Shown piece after piece: positions 17,553-25,927 of a stretch of 64,000 nt of DNA. A program made the position numbers and the translations under genes. The stretch's first letter is position 1; every line of letters starts with the position of its first letter. Below the pieces are notes generated by a model that saw only the letters and a program-made list of their open reading frames with translations, was not told where the DNA came from and ran no database searches. This DNA is from Allomuricauda sp. NBRC 101325 (GTDB lineage Bacteria > Bacteroidota > Bacteroidia > Flavobacteriales > Flavobacteriaceae), in assembly GCF_030268205.1 (NCBI RefSeq), contig NZ_BSQF01000003.1, positions 235,687 to 299,686 of the forward strand. Reading direction: 5' to 3'.

Positions 17553-19691
17553 ATGAAACAATACATTCCAAAGGTATTTATTCTGGGATTATGCCTTATT
17601 TTTGCAAGCTCTTGTAAAAACAGTAAAGAAGAATCCATGAGTATAACTCCCCCTGTGGCCCCAAAACATCCGACCAAACTAGAAAAGCACGGTGATGTTC
17701 GAATCGACGACTATTATTGGATGAACAATAGGGAGGACCAACAAGTTTTGGATTACCTGAACGCCGAGAACGAGTATTACCAAAAAATGACGGCGCATAC
17801 CCAAGCTTTCCAAGAAGCACTTTTCAAGGAAATGAAGGCCAGGATCAAAGAAGATGATTCTTCCGTACCCTATAAGCAAGATGGATATTGGTACATAACC
17901 CGATATGAAGAAGGAAAAGAGTACCCCATCTATTCCAGAAAAAAGGAAACTTTGGATGCCGAGGAGGAAATGCTGTTCGATTGCAATGTAATGGCCGAAG
18001 GTCATGAATTCTTCAACTTAAGAGGTGTTTCTGTAAGTCCGGATAATACCATGGCCACCTTCGGAACGGATACCATTTCCAGAAGACAATACAACATTCA
18101 GGTAAAGAATTTGGATTCGGGAGAGATTTACCCGGATATGATCGAAAACACCACGGGAAGCTCTGTTTGGGCGAATGATAATAAAACTTTGTTCTACACC
18201 AAAAAAGACCCTGTAACGCTGCGTTCGGATCGTATTTTTAAGCATGTTTTGGGCACTTCTTCCGATGAGGACGAATTGGTGTTTCACGAAAAAGATTCCA
18301 CCTACAACACCTTTGTGTATAAAACCAAATCAAAAAAGTTCATTGTAATTGGGTCAGGAAGTACGTTGACCACGGAGTACCGATTTTTAAATGCGGATGA
18401 TCCAAATGGAGAGTTCACTATTTTCTCGCCAAGGGAAAAAGGAGTGGAGTATTCCATTTCGCATTACGATGGCAACTTTTATGTGTTGACCAATAAGGAC
18501 AAGGCCACCAACTTTAAGTTGATGATCACCGATGAGGACCATACGACCTCGGACAATTGGAAAGAATTTATTCCGCACCGTGAAGATGTGTTGTTGGAAG
18601 ATATTGAGATTTTCAAGGACTATTATGTGCTCTCGGAGCGTGATAATGGCCTCAATAAAATGAAAATTTCAAAATGGGATGGTTCAGATAGCTATTATTT
18701 GCCTTTTGATAGTGAAACCTACGTTGCAGGTCCATCTACCAATCTTGATTTTGATACCAAAGAACTCCGTTACTATTACAACGAAATGGGTGCGCCGTAT
18801 TCCATTATCGATTTTAATATGGAGACTCAAGAGAAAACCGTCAAAAAAGAGCAAGAAGTTCTTGGCGGCACTTTTGATAAGAACAATTACAAAACGGAAC
18901 GACTTTGGGCCACGGCAAGAGATGGTGTAAAAGTGCCTATTTCTTTAGTGTACCATAAAGATACCCCGTTGGATGGCACAAGTCCATTGTTACAGTATGG
19001 ATATGGGTCCTACGGTGCAACAATCGACCCTTATTTCTCTTCCATTCGATTGAGTTTATTGGATAGGGGATTTGTATATGCCATTGCCCATATTCGGGGA
19101 GGGGAGTACTTGGGAAGACCTTGGTACGAAGACGGAAAACTCTTCACTAAAAAGAACACGTTTACCGATTTTATCGATGTGTCCAAGTTTTTGATTGATT
19201 CCAAATATACCAGTCCAGAACATTTATATGCCATGGGGGGATCTGCTGGTGGACTTTTGATGGGTGCCGTGATCAATATGGCACCTGAACTCTACCATGG
19301 CGTAATTGCAGGTGTTCCATTTGTGGATGTGGTCACTACCATGTTGGACGATACCATTCCATTGACGACGGGTGAATACGACGAATGGGGGGATCCAAAT
19401 GTGAAGGAATATTACGATTATATCAAAAGTTATTCTCCATACGATAATGTAGAGGCAAAAGCCTATCCTAACATGTACGTTTCCACGGGATTGCACGATT
19501 CGCAAGTGCAGTACTGGGAGCCTGCCAAATGGGTGGCCAAACTCAGGGAATACAAGACTGACAACAATCTTTTGTTTTTAGATACGAATATGGATGCTGG
19601 ACATGGTGGCGCATCAGGTCGATTTGAGGCATTGAAGGAAACCGCCAAAGAGTACGCATTCATTTTAGATCTTGAAGGAAAAGTCAATTAA
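17553..19691 (+). CDS. ptrB: Oligopeptidase B-like prolyl oligopeptidase (S9A), predicted lipoprotein
   Basis: 712 residues. The N-terminal beta-propeller (about 40-440) and C-terminal alpha/beta-hydrolase domain follow the S9A order. Ser564 is in MGGSAGGLL, the Asp is in TGLHDSQVQYWEP, and the His is in DAGHGGASGR. HIRGGEYLGRPWYEDGK is the oligopeptidase B signature block. The family cuts short peptides, usually after basic residues. Most bacterial members are cytosolic, but this one starts with a lipobox (CLIFASSC, Cys21) and so is probably anchored in the envelope, where it would trim peptides for import. A -7 box for the next gene begins 12 bases after the stop. Confidence 0.92.
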   Translation: MKQYIPKVFILGLCLIFASSCKNSKEESMSITPPVAPKHPTKLEKHGDVRIDDYYWMNNREDQQVLDYLNAENEYYQKMTAHTQAFQEALFKEMKARIKEDDSSVPYKQDGYWYITRYEEGKEYPIYSRKKETLDAEEEMLFDCNVMAEGHEFFNLRGVSVSPDNTMATFGTDTISRRQYNIQVKNLDSGEIYPDMIENTTGSSVWANDNKTLFYTKKDPVTLRSDRIFKHVLGTSSDEDELVFHEKDSTYNTFVYKTKSKKFIVIGSGSTLTTEYRFLNADDPNGEFTIFSPREKGVEYSISHYDGNFYVLTNKDKATNFKLMITDEDHTTSDNWKEFIPHREDVLLEDIEIFKDYYVLSERDNGLNKMKISKWDGSDSYYLPFDSETYVAGPSTNLDFDTKELRYYYNEMGAPYSIIDFNMETQEKTVKKEQEVLGGTFDKNNYKTERLWATARDGVKVPISLVYHKDTPLDGTSPLLQYGYGSYGATIDPYFSSIRLSLLDRGFVYAIAHIRGGEYLGRPWYEDGKLFTKKNTFTDFIDVSKFLIDSKYTSPEHLYAMGGSAGGLLMGAVINMAPELYHGVIAGVPFVDVVTTMLDDTIPLTTGEYDEWGDPNVKEYYDYIKSYSPYDNVEAKAYPNMYVSTGLHDSQVQYWEPAKWVAKLREYKTDNNLLFLDTNMDAGHGGASGRFEALKETAKEYAFILDLEGKVN

Positions 19692-19703
19692 AAAATAAAA
19701 TAT

Positions 19704-19711
19704 TACATTTG
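19704..19711 (+). promoter_or_regulatory. -7 element upstream of the cysteate-synthase-like gene
   Basis: TACATTTG is a perfect TAnnTTTG match, 53 bases before the ATG at 19765. No good TTG is at the usual -33 distance. Confidence 0.5.
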
Positions 19712-19764
19712 CAGCGAGTAATTAGCTTATCCCCATAAGTTGTACTCCTTACCTAATACCAGTT

Positions 19765-20805
19765 ATGAAGAAACAGATAAATGCGCATAGCAATATCCTA
19801 GACCTAATTGGAAGTACCCCCTTAGTTAAGCTAAACAGCATTACAGCACCACTTACCGGAAACTTCTACGCGAAATTGGAATCCTTTAATCCTGGGCACT
19901 CTGCAAAAGATAGAATCGCGATTCATATCATTGAAGAAGCCGAGCGAAAAGGTATTTTAAAACCTGGTAGTACCATTATCGAAACCACATCGGGCAACAC
20001 AGGCTTTAGCCTTGCCATGGTAAGTATCGTAAAGGGGTACAAATGTATTTTGGCGGTTAGCTCAAAATCATCTCCGGATAAAATAGATATGCTTCGTACC
20101 ATGGGTGCAAAAGTTTATGTATGTCCTGCTCACGTAAGCGCCGACGACCCAAGATCATATTACGAAGTGGCCAAAAGATTGCATGGCGAAACTCCAAATT
20201 CCATTTATATCAATCAATATTTCAACGAATTGAATATTGATGCACACTACCAAAGTACCGGTCCTGAAATTTGGGAACAGACCAATGGACAGATTACCCA
20301 CTTGGTGGCATGTAGTGGAACTGGTGGAACCATTTCTGGGATTGCCCGTTACTTGAAGGAGCAAAACCCGGATATTAAAATATTAGGGGTTGATGCCTAC
20401 GGTTCTGTATTGAAGAAATATCACGAAACAGGGGAATTTGACCATAACGAAGTATATCCTTACCGCATTGAAGGTTTGGGTAAAAACTTGATTCCTACCG
20501 CAACTGATTTTAACAGTATTGACCGCTATATAAAGGTTACGGACGGTGAAAGTGCCCATATGGCGCGTAAATTGGCCCAGACCGAAGGGATTTTTGCAGG
20601 ATACACCAGTGGTGCCGCAACCCAAGCCTTGTTTCAATTGAACACGGAGGGTGAATTTACCGAAGACAGCAACGTGGTCGTGGTATTCCCGGACCATGGA
20701 TCAAGATATATGAGCAAAGTGTACAGCAACGAATGGATGGAAAACCAAGGCTTTTTCGACATTCAAAACGCTGAAGTGCCCGAAAAGATTGAGTATATCA
20801 AATAA
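19765..20805 (+). CDS. capA: Cysteine synthase/CBS-like PLP enzyme, probable cysteate synthase (capnine pathway)
   Basis: 346 residues, fold type II PLP enzyme. Lys48 in HSAKDRIA is the Schiff-base lysine, TSGNTG (75-80) binds the substrate carboxylate, and [10 protein letters not shown] binds the PLP phosphate. The segment [21 protein letters not shown] resembles cystathionine beta-synthase rather than CysK, yet there are no C-terminal CBS domains. The next gene encodes an acyl-CoA:amino-acid condensing enzyme of the serine-palmitoyltransferase class. In Flavobacteriia this pairing fits cysteate synthase (CapA, phosphoserine plus sulfite to cysteate) supplying cysteate acyltransferase for capnine sulfonolipids. 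Ordinary cysteine or cystathionine synthesis is the alternative; the gene symbol is an inference from context. Confidence 0.75.
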   Translation: MKKQINAHSNILDLIGSTPLVKLNSITAPLTGNFYAKLESFNPGHSAKDRIAIHIIEEAERKGILKPGSTIIETTSGNTGFSLAMVSIVKGYKCILAVSSKSSPDKIDMLRTMGAKVYVCPAHVSADDPRSYYEVAKRLHGETPNSIYINQYFNELNIDAHYQSTGPEIWEQTNGQITHLVACSGTGGTISGIARYLKEQNPDIKILGVDAYGSVLKKYHETGEFDHNEVYPYRIEGLGKNLIPTATDFNSIDRYIKVTDGESAHMARKLAQTEGIFAGYTSGAATQALFQLNTEGEFTEDSNVVVVFPDHGSRYMSKVYSNEWMENQGFFDIQNAEVPEKIEYIK

Positions 20806-20831
20806 AACACTACTACTCTATAACACCTCGG

Positions 20832-20860
20832 AACGGCAATGAAATTCATTGCCGTTTTTT
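20832..20860 (+). terminator. Intrinsic terminator after capA-like gene
   Basis: A perfect 12-bp stem AACGGCAATGAA / TTCATTGCCGTT (20832-20843, 20845-20856) runs into a T-tract. It separates the two PLP enzyme genes, so the second relies on its own promoter or readthrough. Confidence 0.88.
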
Positions 20861-20874
20861 ATATGTGAAAATCG

Positions 20875-20906
20875 TTGTGTGTGGTTCGTAAAAATCTATA
20901 TTTTTG
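20875..20906 (+). promoter_or_regulatory. Promoter of the cysteate acyltransferase-like gene
   Basis: TTG at 20875-20877 and TATTTTTG at 20899-20906 are separated by 21 bases, matching the Bacteroidetes -33/-7 arrangement. The start codon is at 20930. Confidence 0.7.
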
Positions 20907-20929
20907 CAGTTGAAATAATATTAAGGTAG

Positions 20930-22189
20930 ATGAGAGATTTATTCGATAGAATCATTGAGAACAAGGGACCTTTGGGAAAATGGGCTTCACAGGCCGAAGG
21001 ATATTTTGTATTCCCGAAATTGGAGGGACCTATTTCCAACAGAATGAAGTTTCAAGGCAAGGATGTGATAACGTGGAGTATCAATGATTATCTCGGATTG
21101 TCGAATCGACCGGAAATTAAAAAAGTGGACGGAGAAGCCGCAATGGAGCATGGAGCAGCCTACCCGATGGGCGCCCGTATGATGAGCGGACATACCGATT
21201 TTCACGAACAATTGGAGAAGGAATTGGCTGCTTTTGTAAATAAAGAAGCTTCTTACTTATTGAATTTCGGTTACCAAGGATTCATGTCTGTGATCGATGC
21301 CTTGGTATCCAAAGACGATATTATAGTGTACGATGTGGACTGTCACGCCTGTATTATCGATGGTGTACGTTTGCACATGGGAAAACGTTTTACATTTAAA
21401 CACAACGACCCTGAAAGTTTAGAGAAGAACTTGGAACGCGCCACTAAAATGGCCAATGAGACCGGTGGAGGTATCTTGGTTATTTCTGAAGGTGTTTTCG
21501 GTATGCGCGGTGAGCAAGGTATTTTGAAAGAAATCGTTGCCCTAAAAGATAAATTCCAATTTAGACTATTGGTGGATGATGCCCACGGTTTCGGTACTTT
21601 AGGTAAAACTGGCGCTGGAGCAGGTGAGGAGCAAGGGGTTCAGGACCAGATTGATGTGTATTTGGCCACTTTTGCAAAATCTATGGCCGGAATCGGTGCT
21701 TTTGTTGCCGCTGATAAAGAAATCATAGAGTATTTAAAATACAACCTTAGATCGCAGATGTTCGCAAAATCTTTGCCAATGGTGTACGTAAAAGGCGCCT
21801 TGAAAAGATTGGATATGTTGCGTTCCATGCCAGAATTGAAAGCCAAGCTTTGGGAGAACGTAAATGCACTCCAAAATGGACTTAAGGAACGTGGTTTTGA
21901 TATTGGGACCACAACCAGCTGTGTAACTCCTGTGTATTTGAACGGTAGTATTCCAGAAGCAATGGCCTTGGTAAAGGATTTACGCGAAAACCACGGAATT
22001 TTCTGTTCCATCGTTGTATATCCTGTAATTCCAAAAGGATTGATCTTGCTACGTTTAATTCCGACTGCAACCCACACTATGGAAGACATCAATGAAACTT
22101 TGGATGCTTTCTCTTCTATTCGTGAGCGTTTGGAAAACGGAACCTACAAAAGACTTTCTGCCGCTGTAGCCGCAGCAATGGGAGAATAA
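20930..22189 (+). CDS. capB: Alpha-oxoamine synthase family PLP enzyme, probable cysteate-fatty acyltransferase
   Basis: 419 residues, fold type I PLP enzyme of the serine palmitoyltransferase/AONS/KBL class. It would decarboxylatively condense an acyl-CoA or acyl-ACP with an amino acid. His139 (DVDCHACIIDG) stacks on PLP, Asp217 and His219 are in LLVDDAHGFG, and Lys250 in LATFAKSMAG is the Schiff-base lysine. YPMGARMMSGHTDFHEQLE is the conserved acyl-binding block. With a cysteate-synthase-like gene next door, the best fit is the capnine-pathway enzyme making 3-ketocapnine, whose Flavobacterium johnsoniae counterpart is needed for capnine synthesis and efficient gliding. Serine palmitoyltransferase or 2-amino-3-ketobutyrate ligase activity cannot be excluded from sequence alone. 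Confidence 0.8.
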   Translation: MRDLFDRIIENKGPLGKWASQAEGYFVFPKLEGPISNRMKFQGKDVITWSINDYLGLSNRPEIKKVDGEAAMEHGAAYPMGARMMSGHTDFHEQLEKELAAFVNKEASYLLNFGYQGFMSVIDALVSKDDIIVYDVDCHACIIDGVRLHMGKRFTFKHNDPESLEKNLERATKMANETGGGILVISEGVFGMRGEQGILKEIVALKDKFQFRLLVDDAHGFGTLGKTGAGAGEEQGVQDQIDVYLATFAKSMAGIGAFVAADKEIIEYLKYNLRSQMFAKSLPMVYVKGALKRLDMLRSMPELKAKLWENVNALQNGLKERGFDIGTTTSCVTPVYLNGSIPEAMALVKDLRENHGIFCSIVVYPVIPKGLILLRLIPTATHTMEDINETLDAFSSIRERLENGTYKRLSAAVAAAMGE

Positions 22190-22212
22190 GAGCTTTTTAT
22201 ACTCATATTTAG

Positions 22213-22247
22213 TGTGGAATCAATTTCAAATTGATTCCACATATTTT
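22213..22247. terminator. Bidirectional terminator between converging genes
   Basis: The perfect 14-bp stem TGTGGAATCAATTT / AAATTGATTCCACA (22213-22226, 22228-22241) is followed by a T-run on the plus strand. The stop codon of the leftward SRPBCC gene lies in its loop and right arm. Confidence 0.85.
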
Positions 22248-22630
22248 TTAAAGTTGTCGAGTATGGCTTGCCATCCTGCACGTTGTTGTTCCTCGGTGTG
22301 AGTATCCTCTGTTTCAAAAGATTCCACCAATTCAACTCCATTTGCAGATTCTGAAAGTTCAATGGTTACCTTCCGACCATCCGCAATCGTGTAAATAATG
22401 GTTTTTTGAGGGACAACTTCCAAATATTTGCCTTCAAAATCAAAACCCATACTGCCGTCTTTGGCTTCCATGCGACTTGTAAAGGTTCCGCCAACCTGAA
22501 GATTATTTTGGGCAGTTGGGCAGCACCAATCTTCCGAAGCAAAATTCCATTGGGTTATATGTTCGGGCCGCGTCCAGCATTCCCAAACCTTAGCTAAATT
22601 GGAATCGATGGTTGTTGTTATTGAAATCAT
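22226..22630 (-). CDS. SRPBCC/AHSA1-family START-like protein
   Basis: 134 residues. It starts with the family pattern ITTTIDSNLAKVWECWTRPEHITQWNF, followed by GGTFTSRMEAKDGSMGFDFEGKYLEVVPQKTIIYTI and VTIELSESANGVELVESFE, ending GWQAILDNFKKYVE. This is the Hsp90-activator-homology (AHSA1-like) group of SRPBCC helix-grip proteins, which bind hydrophobic ligands. No substrate can be named. The gene is monocistronic and its stop codon lies inside the shared terminator. Confidence 0.9.
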   Translation of the reverse strand: MISITTTIDSNLAKVWECWTRPEHITQWNFASEDWCCPTAQNNLQVGGTFTSRMEAKDGSMGFDFEGKYLEVVPQKTIIYTIADGRKVTIELSESANGVELVESFETEDTHTEEQQRAGWQAILDNFKKYVESI

Positions 22631-22687
22631 GGTTGAGTATTTAAAAGTTATATGTTTGGTAATTTAACTCAAAGTGTACTTTGGTTG

Positions 22688-23104
22688 CTACCTGTCTTTT
22701 GTTCTATATACAAATTTATGGCCGCTCCAATCTGCATCGATTGCTGCCACTTTGGTATCCACAAGTCCATTGTCGAGTCCAAAATTTAAAATGTACATCT
22801 GTTCGATATCGGTTTTGATTTGTGAACTTTTTTTGGGCCAGCTTATCCATAGCATGCCATCCTTTTTCAGGTTGGGTTTGGCTATCGAAAAAAAATGTCC
22901 CAGTTCTTCCTTTGTTTTGCAAAAGATATGAATGAAATCAATTGAAGACGGTATTTGTTCTGCATCGACTATGTGCACATTCTTCGGAAAATCCATAAAA
23001 AAATCAAGGTAGTCTTTTGGGGCATTGAAAACCTGTATCGAATTCCCTTCTTTTATGCCTAACTTTTTAGCGAGCGGTGTTCCAGAATACCCCGTACTGT
23101 TCAT
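22688..23104 (-). CDS. DUF3052 family protein
   Basis: 138 residues beginning NSTGYSGTPLAKKLGIKEG, with DGMLWISWPKKSS and the C-terminal NGLVDTKVAAIDADWSGHKFVYR, all recognisable blocks of DUF3052. The domain resembles a degenerate SAM-methyltransferase-like Rossmann fold, but function is unknown. It has no signal peptide, so it is probably cytosolic. Monocistronic by spacing. Confidence 0.85.
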   Translation of the reverse strand: MNSTGYSGTPLAKKLGIKEGNSIQVFNAPKDYLDFFMDFPKNVHIVDAEQIPSSIDFIHIFCKTKEELGHFFSIAKPNLKKDGMLWISWPKKSSQIKTDIEQMYILNFGLDNGLVDTKVAAIDADWSGHKFVYRTKDR

Positions 23105-23169
23105 GGTTTAGTGTTTTCCATTCCTACTTAACACCAACAATTTAGGATATTTTTCAATTAAGTATTTGG

Positions 23170-23745
23170 TCAATTAAGCCGAATTCCAACTTTTAAGGAT
23201 AATTCGGGGTTAAAAAAAGGAGGGTCATAAGTTTGATTGTCGACCATTATGTCGTCGTCTCCAGCAACACGAAGACTCAACCCAGCCCAAGGGCTCATAT
23301 ATATTCGGTTGCTCAAGTTAATAAGGTATCCAACACTTCCATTTAATAAAAAACTTTGATAAGATGCTGTTTCAATTTTTTGATTGGATGTTATGGTACC
23401 GTCCCATAAAACCAATCCGCCACCAAACCAAAAACCCGTTTGATTTTCATTTAAGAAATAATCTACGATAAGGGCATAGGAGTTGATTTTATTATCGGTA
23501 AATCCATCGGGTACCATAAAATCCGGCATGTTTACTTTGGCATAAAGTGCGCGCCCCCCAAAATGGCCCTTTCTGGCCCAAACGGCACCAAAATAACCTC
23601 CAGTGATATAGGGCAATACGTCCAATTCGACACCAAAGGTTAGTTTTTCCTTTTCTTGGGCGTATCCTTGTAACATACCAAAAATCAAAACTGAACAAAT
23701 CAATATCTTGAATCGTAATGGATTGATTGGCGTAGTGGGCTTCAT
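23170..23745 (-). CDS. Secreted beta-barrel-like outer-membrane protein, unknown function
   Basis: About 191 residues from the ATG at 23745. An ATG 15 codons earlier (23790) is possible, but the signal peptide reads best from MKPTTPINPLRFKILICSVL, ending in GYAQ. The mature part is rich in aromatic and glycine residues with alternating strands (FGVELDVLPYITGGYFG, GFWFGGGLVLWDG, SFLLNGSVGYLINL) and ends ELSLKVGIRLN, a pattern like small outer-membrane beta-barrels. No named family recognised. Confidence 0.75.
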   Translation of the reverse strand: MKPTTPINPLRFKILICSVLIFGMLQGYAQEKEKLTFGVELDVLPYITGGYFGAVWARKGHFGGRALYAKVNMPDFMVPDGFTDNKINSYALIVDYFLNENQTGFWFGGGLVLWDGTITSNQKIETASYQSFLLNGSVGYLINLSNRIYMSPWAGLSLRVAGDDDIMVDNQTYDPPFFNPELSLKVGIRLN

Positions 23746-23842
23746 AACATCTAATTTTATTAGATTAAGGAACCGGTAGGGGAGGTTCATTCCTAAAATT
23801 AACGAAACTTTGAATGCCTAAATCGCTCCATTCAATCTTTTT

Positions 23843-24676
23843 CTACTCCAAAGTGTTCGCAGAATTCGGTGGAATCGGGTCATGGTATTCCTGCTCCAAC
23901 TCTTCCACATTTTTCTTGCTCAGATTGATGGTATGCGATAGCTGCAACCAAAGCGCATTGGTATGCACGTACTGTCCCGCATTTACAGTATTAAAAAACT
24001 GATTGTTCCACGCTAATGCCACGCTCATCCATTTGCTGAATTGAACCGTGGACGTGACCACAAATCTATTTTTGTCAAACACATTGTAAACCACATTTTT
24101 GCCCGCATTTACCATAACCTCATCACTGATTCCCAAACTCAATTTAAAATCAGGATTTTCCTTTGATAGGTTGGCGATGGGAATCTTTGTGCTCAGGGCG
24201 TATCTAAATCGAACTGCAAAGCTGTTTTCGGACAGCATTTTACCATCCACCACCGGATTAAAAAATCTCTGTTCAAATCGAAATCTATGACTCAATCCAA
24301 ACTTTTTACCCGCGGTAGGCACCACCAATATCTCTTCATAAGGTCTAAATTCTGCCTGTTTGCGTTCGCCATCCCCATATAATTCGGCATAGGTAAAGCC
24401 GGTGGCAATACGAACATGGTCCGTAAGCACATAGCGGCCTCCCACACGACCGAAAAAAACGGAAAAGGATTCGAATCCGTCACGCCAACGTACACCGGTA
24501 TTGCCAAAAACAGACCAGTGTTTGTTAAAAAGTACGGTATTGTTGTATTGGAGCCATTGTTCGCCCCGATGGATAATCTCTTTTTCTTGCGAAAAGAGTT
24601 GGGCCATGCTGAGAAGGCATAGCGCAAGAATGGTTTTATGTGCAGTTTGTTTTAGAAGGGGGGAACTTCTTTTCAT
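23843..24676 (-). CDS. DUF2490 family outer-membrane protein
   Basis: About 277 residues from MKRSSPLLKQ; an earlier ATG at 24703 adds nine residues before the signal sequence. A signal peptide (TILALCLLSMAQLFSQ) precedes WLQYNNTVLFNKHWSVFGNTGVRW, RIATGFTYAELYGDGERKQAEFRPYEEI and LSHRFRFEQRFF, which match the DUF2490 pattern of a predicted beta-barrel. Function is unknown. Confidence 0.85.
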   Translation of the reverse strand: MKRSSPLLKQTAHKTILALCLLSMAQLFSQEKEIIHRGEQWLQYNNTVLFNKHWSVFGNTGVRWRDGFESFSVFFGRVGGRYVLTDHVRIATGFTYAELYGDGERKQAEFRPYEEILVVPTAGKKFGLSHRFRFEQRFFNPVVDGKMLSENSFAVRFRYALSTKIPIANLSKENPDFKLSLGISDEVMVNAGKNVVYNVFDKNRFVVTSTVQFSKWMSVALAWNNQFFNTVNAGQYVHTNALWLQLSHTINLSKKNVEELEQEYHDPIPPNSANTLE

Positions 24677-24744
24677 TTGCAACAGGGTTGGATAGGGCCC
24701 CATTGCTTTTTTATAGGTTGAAACATAGGGTTGGTTATTTTTTA

Positions 24745-25863
24745 TTATAGGTCTTTTACATAGGTTCTTCGTCTTTTAATGACTTTGGGATCGAAATGTT
24801 TCCACATCTGCTGGATCGCCAGATTGTCTTCCAATTCTGGAGTCCGTATGCAGTTGACCACGCCTCGCTTTTTAAAGGTATGGTAGTATTCGTTAAATAT
24901 GATAGAGGTAACTCCTTTATTTTGATAATTGGGATGAATTCCTATCAAATAAAATATGGCATCCTTACTATTTTTCCGGGCATTCAATAAATGAAAGAGG
25001 CCGAATGGGAACAATTTTCCATTCGCTTTTTGCAAAGCCTCAGAAAAGGAGGGCATTACTATGGCAAAGGCCACTAAATTGTCCTCTGCGTCCACTACAA
25101 ACTTGATGTATTCAGGATTGATAAAACTGATGTATTTCTTTTTGAAATATTCCTTTTGAATGTCCGTGATCTTAACAAAGGAAGAAAGCTTGGCATAGGT
25201 GTCATTGAAAAGGTCGAACATTTTATCTACCCAAGGCATAATGTCCGCACTTTTTGTAAAGTTGAGCTCTTTGAGACCGTATCTTTTTTTGATGAGGAGA
25301 TTTGCCTTTTCAAAGAGTTTTGGGTCGGCATTGGCTGCCAAAAATTTACTTTCGAGGTATTCCTTTTCCTTGGTGAATCCGTGATGTTCAAAATGGGATT
25401 GATAATATGGGTGATTGTACCAGGTTACCATGGTTCCAATATGGTCAAATCCTTCAATGAGTACGCCCACTTTATCCAAATTGGAAAATCCAACGGGGCC
25501 TTCCATGAATTCCAGTTGATGTTGTTGTCCAATTTCCTTCACTTTATCGAACAAAGCCTTGGAAACCTCAAGGTCGTCCACAAAATCGAACCAACCAAAA
25601 CGCATTTTCTTTACCCCTTGTTCCTCAACCTCCAATCGGTTGATGATGGCGGCAACCCTTCCAATAATTGTATTGTCCTTATATGCTAAAAAGAAAGTGG
25701 CCTCCGCACTTTTAAAAACAGGATTCTTGGTCTTGTCAAAAGACTCCATCTCATCTTTGATGATTGGTGGCACCCAATAGGGTGAACCTTTGTAGAGGGT
25801 AAAAGGAAATTTTACAAAGTCTTTTAAGTCCGATTGGGATTGAACTTCTTTTATGGTAACCAT
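24745..25863 (-). CDS. GNAT-fold acetyltransferase-like protein
   Basis: 372 residues, soluble. The N-terminal part (about 1-130: FPFTLYKGSPYWVPP, ATFFLAYKDNTIIGRVAAIIN) looks like one GNAT half, and the C-terminal half (about 245-360: AIFYLIGIHPNYQNKGVTSIIFNEYYHTFKKRGV) carries the acetyl-CoA-binding block in the form HPNYQNKGV. This is a known Bacteroidetes family with an unknown acceptor, probably with two GNAT-like domains. Monocistronic on the minus strand. Confidence 0.75.
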   Translation of the reverse strand: MVTIKEVQSQSDLKDFVKFPFTLYKGSPYWVPPIIKDEMESFDKTKNPVFKSAEATFFLAYKDNTIIGRVAAIINRLEVEEQGVKKMRFGWFDFVDDLEVSKALFDKVKEIGQQHQLEFMEGPVGFSNLDKVGVLIEGFDHIGTMVTWYNHPYYQSHFEHHGFTKEKEYLESKFLAANADPKLFEKANLLIKKRYGLKELNFTKSADIMPWVDKMFDLFNDTYAKLSSFVKITDIQKEYFKKKYISFINPEYIKFVVDAEDNLVAFAIVMPSFSEALQKANGKLFPFGLFHLLNARKNSKDAIFYLIGIHPNYQNKGVTSIIFNEYYHTFKKRGVVNCIRTPELEDNLAIQQMWKHFDPKVIKRRRTYVKDL

Positions 25864-25927
25864 ACATCCTAATTATACCTCAATATTAGGAATATTACCT
25901 TCAGCAGAAAAGTCTAGGGGCCAAAAC

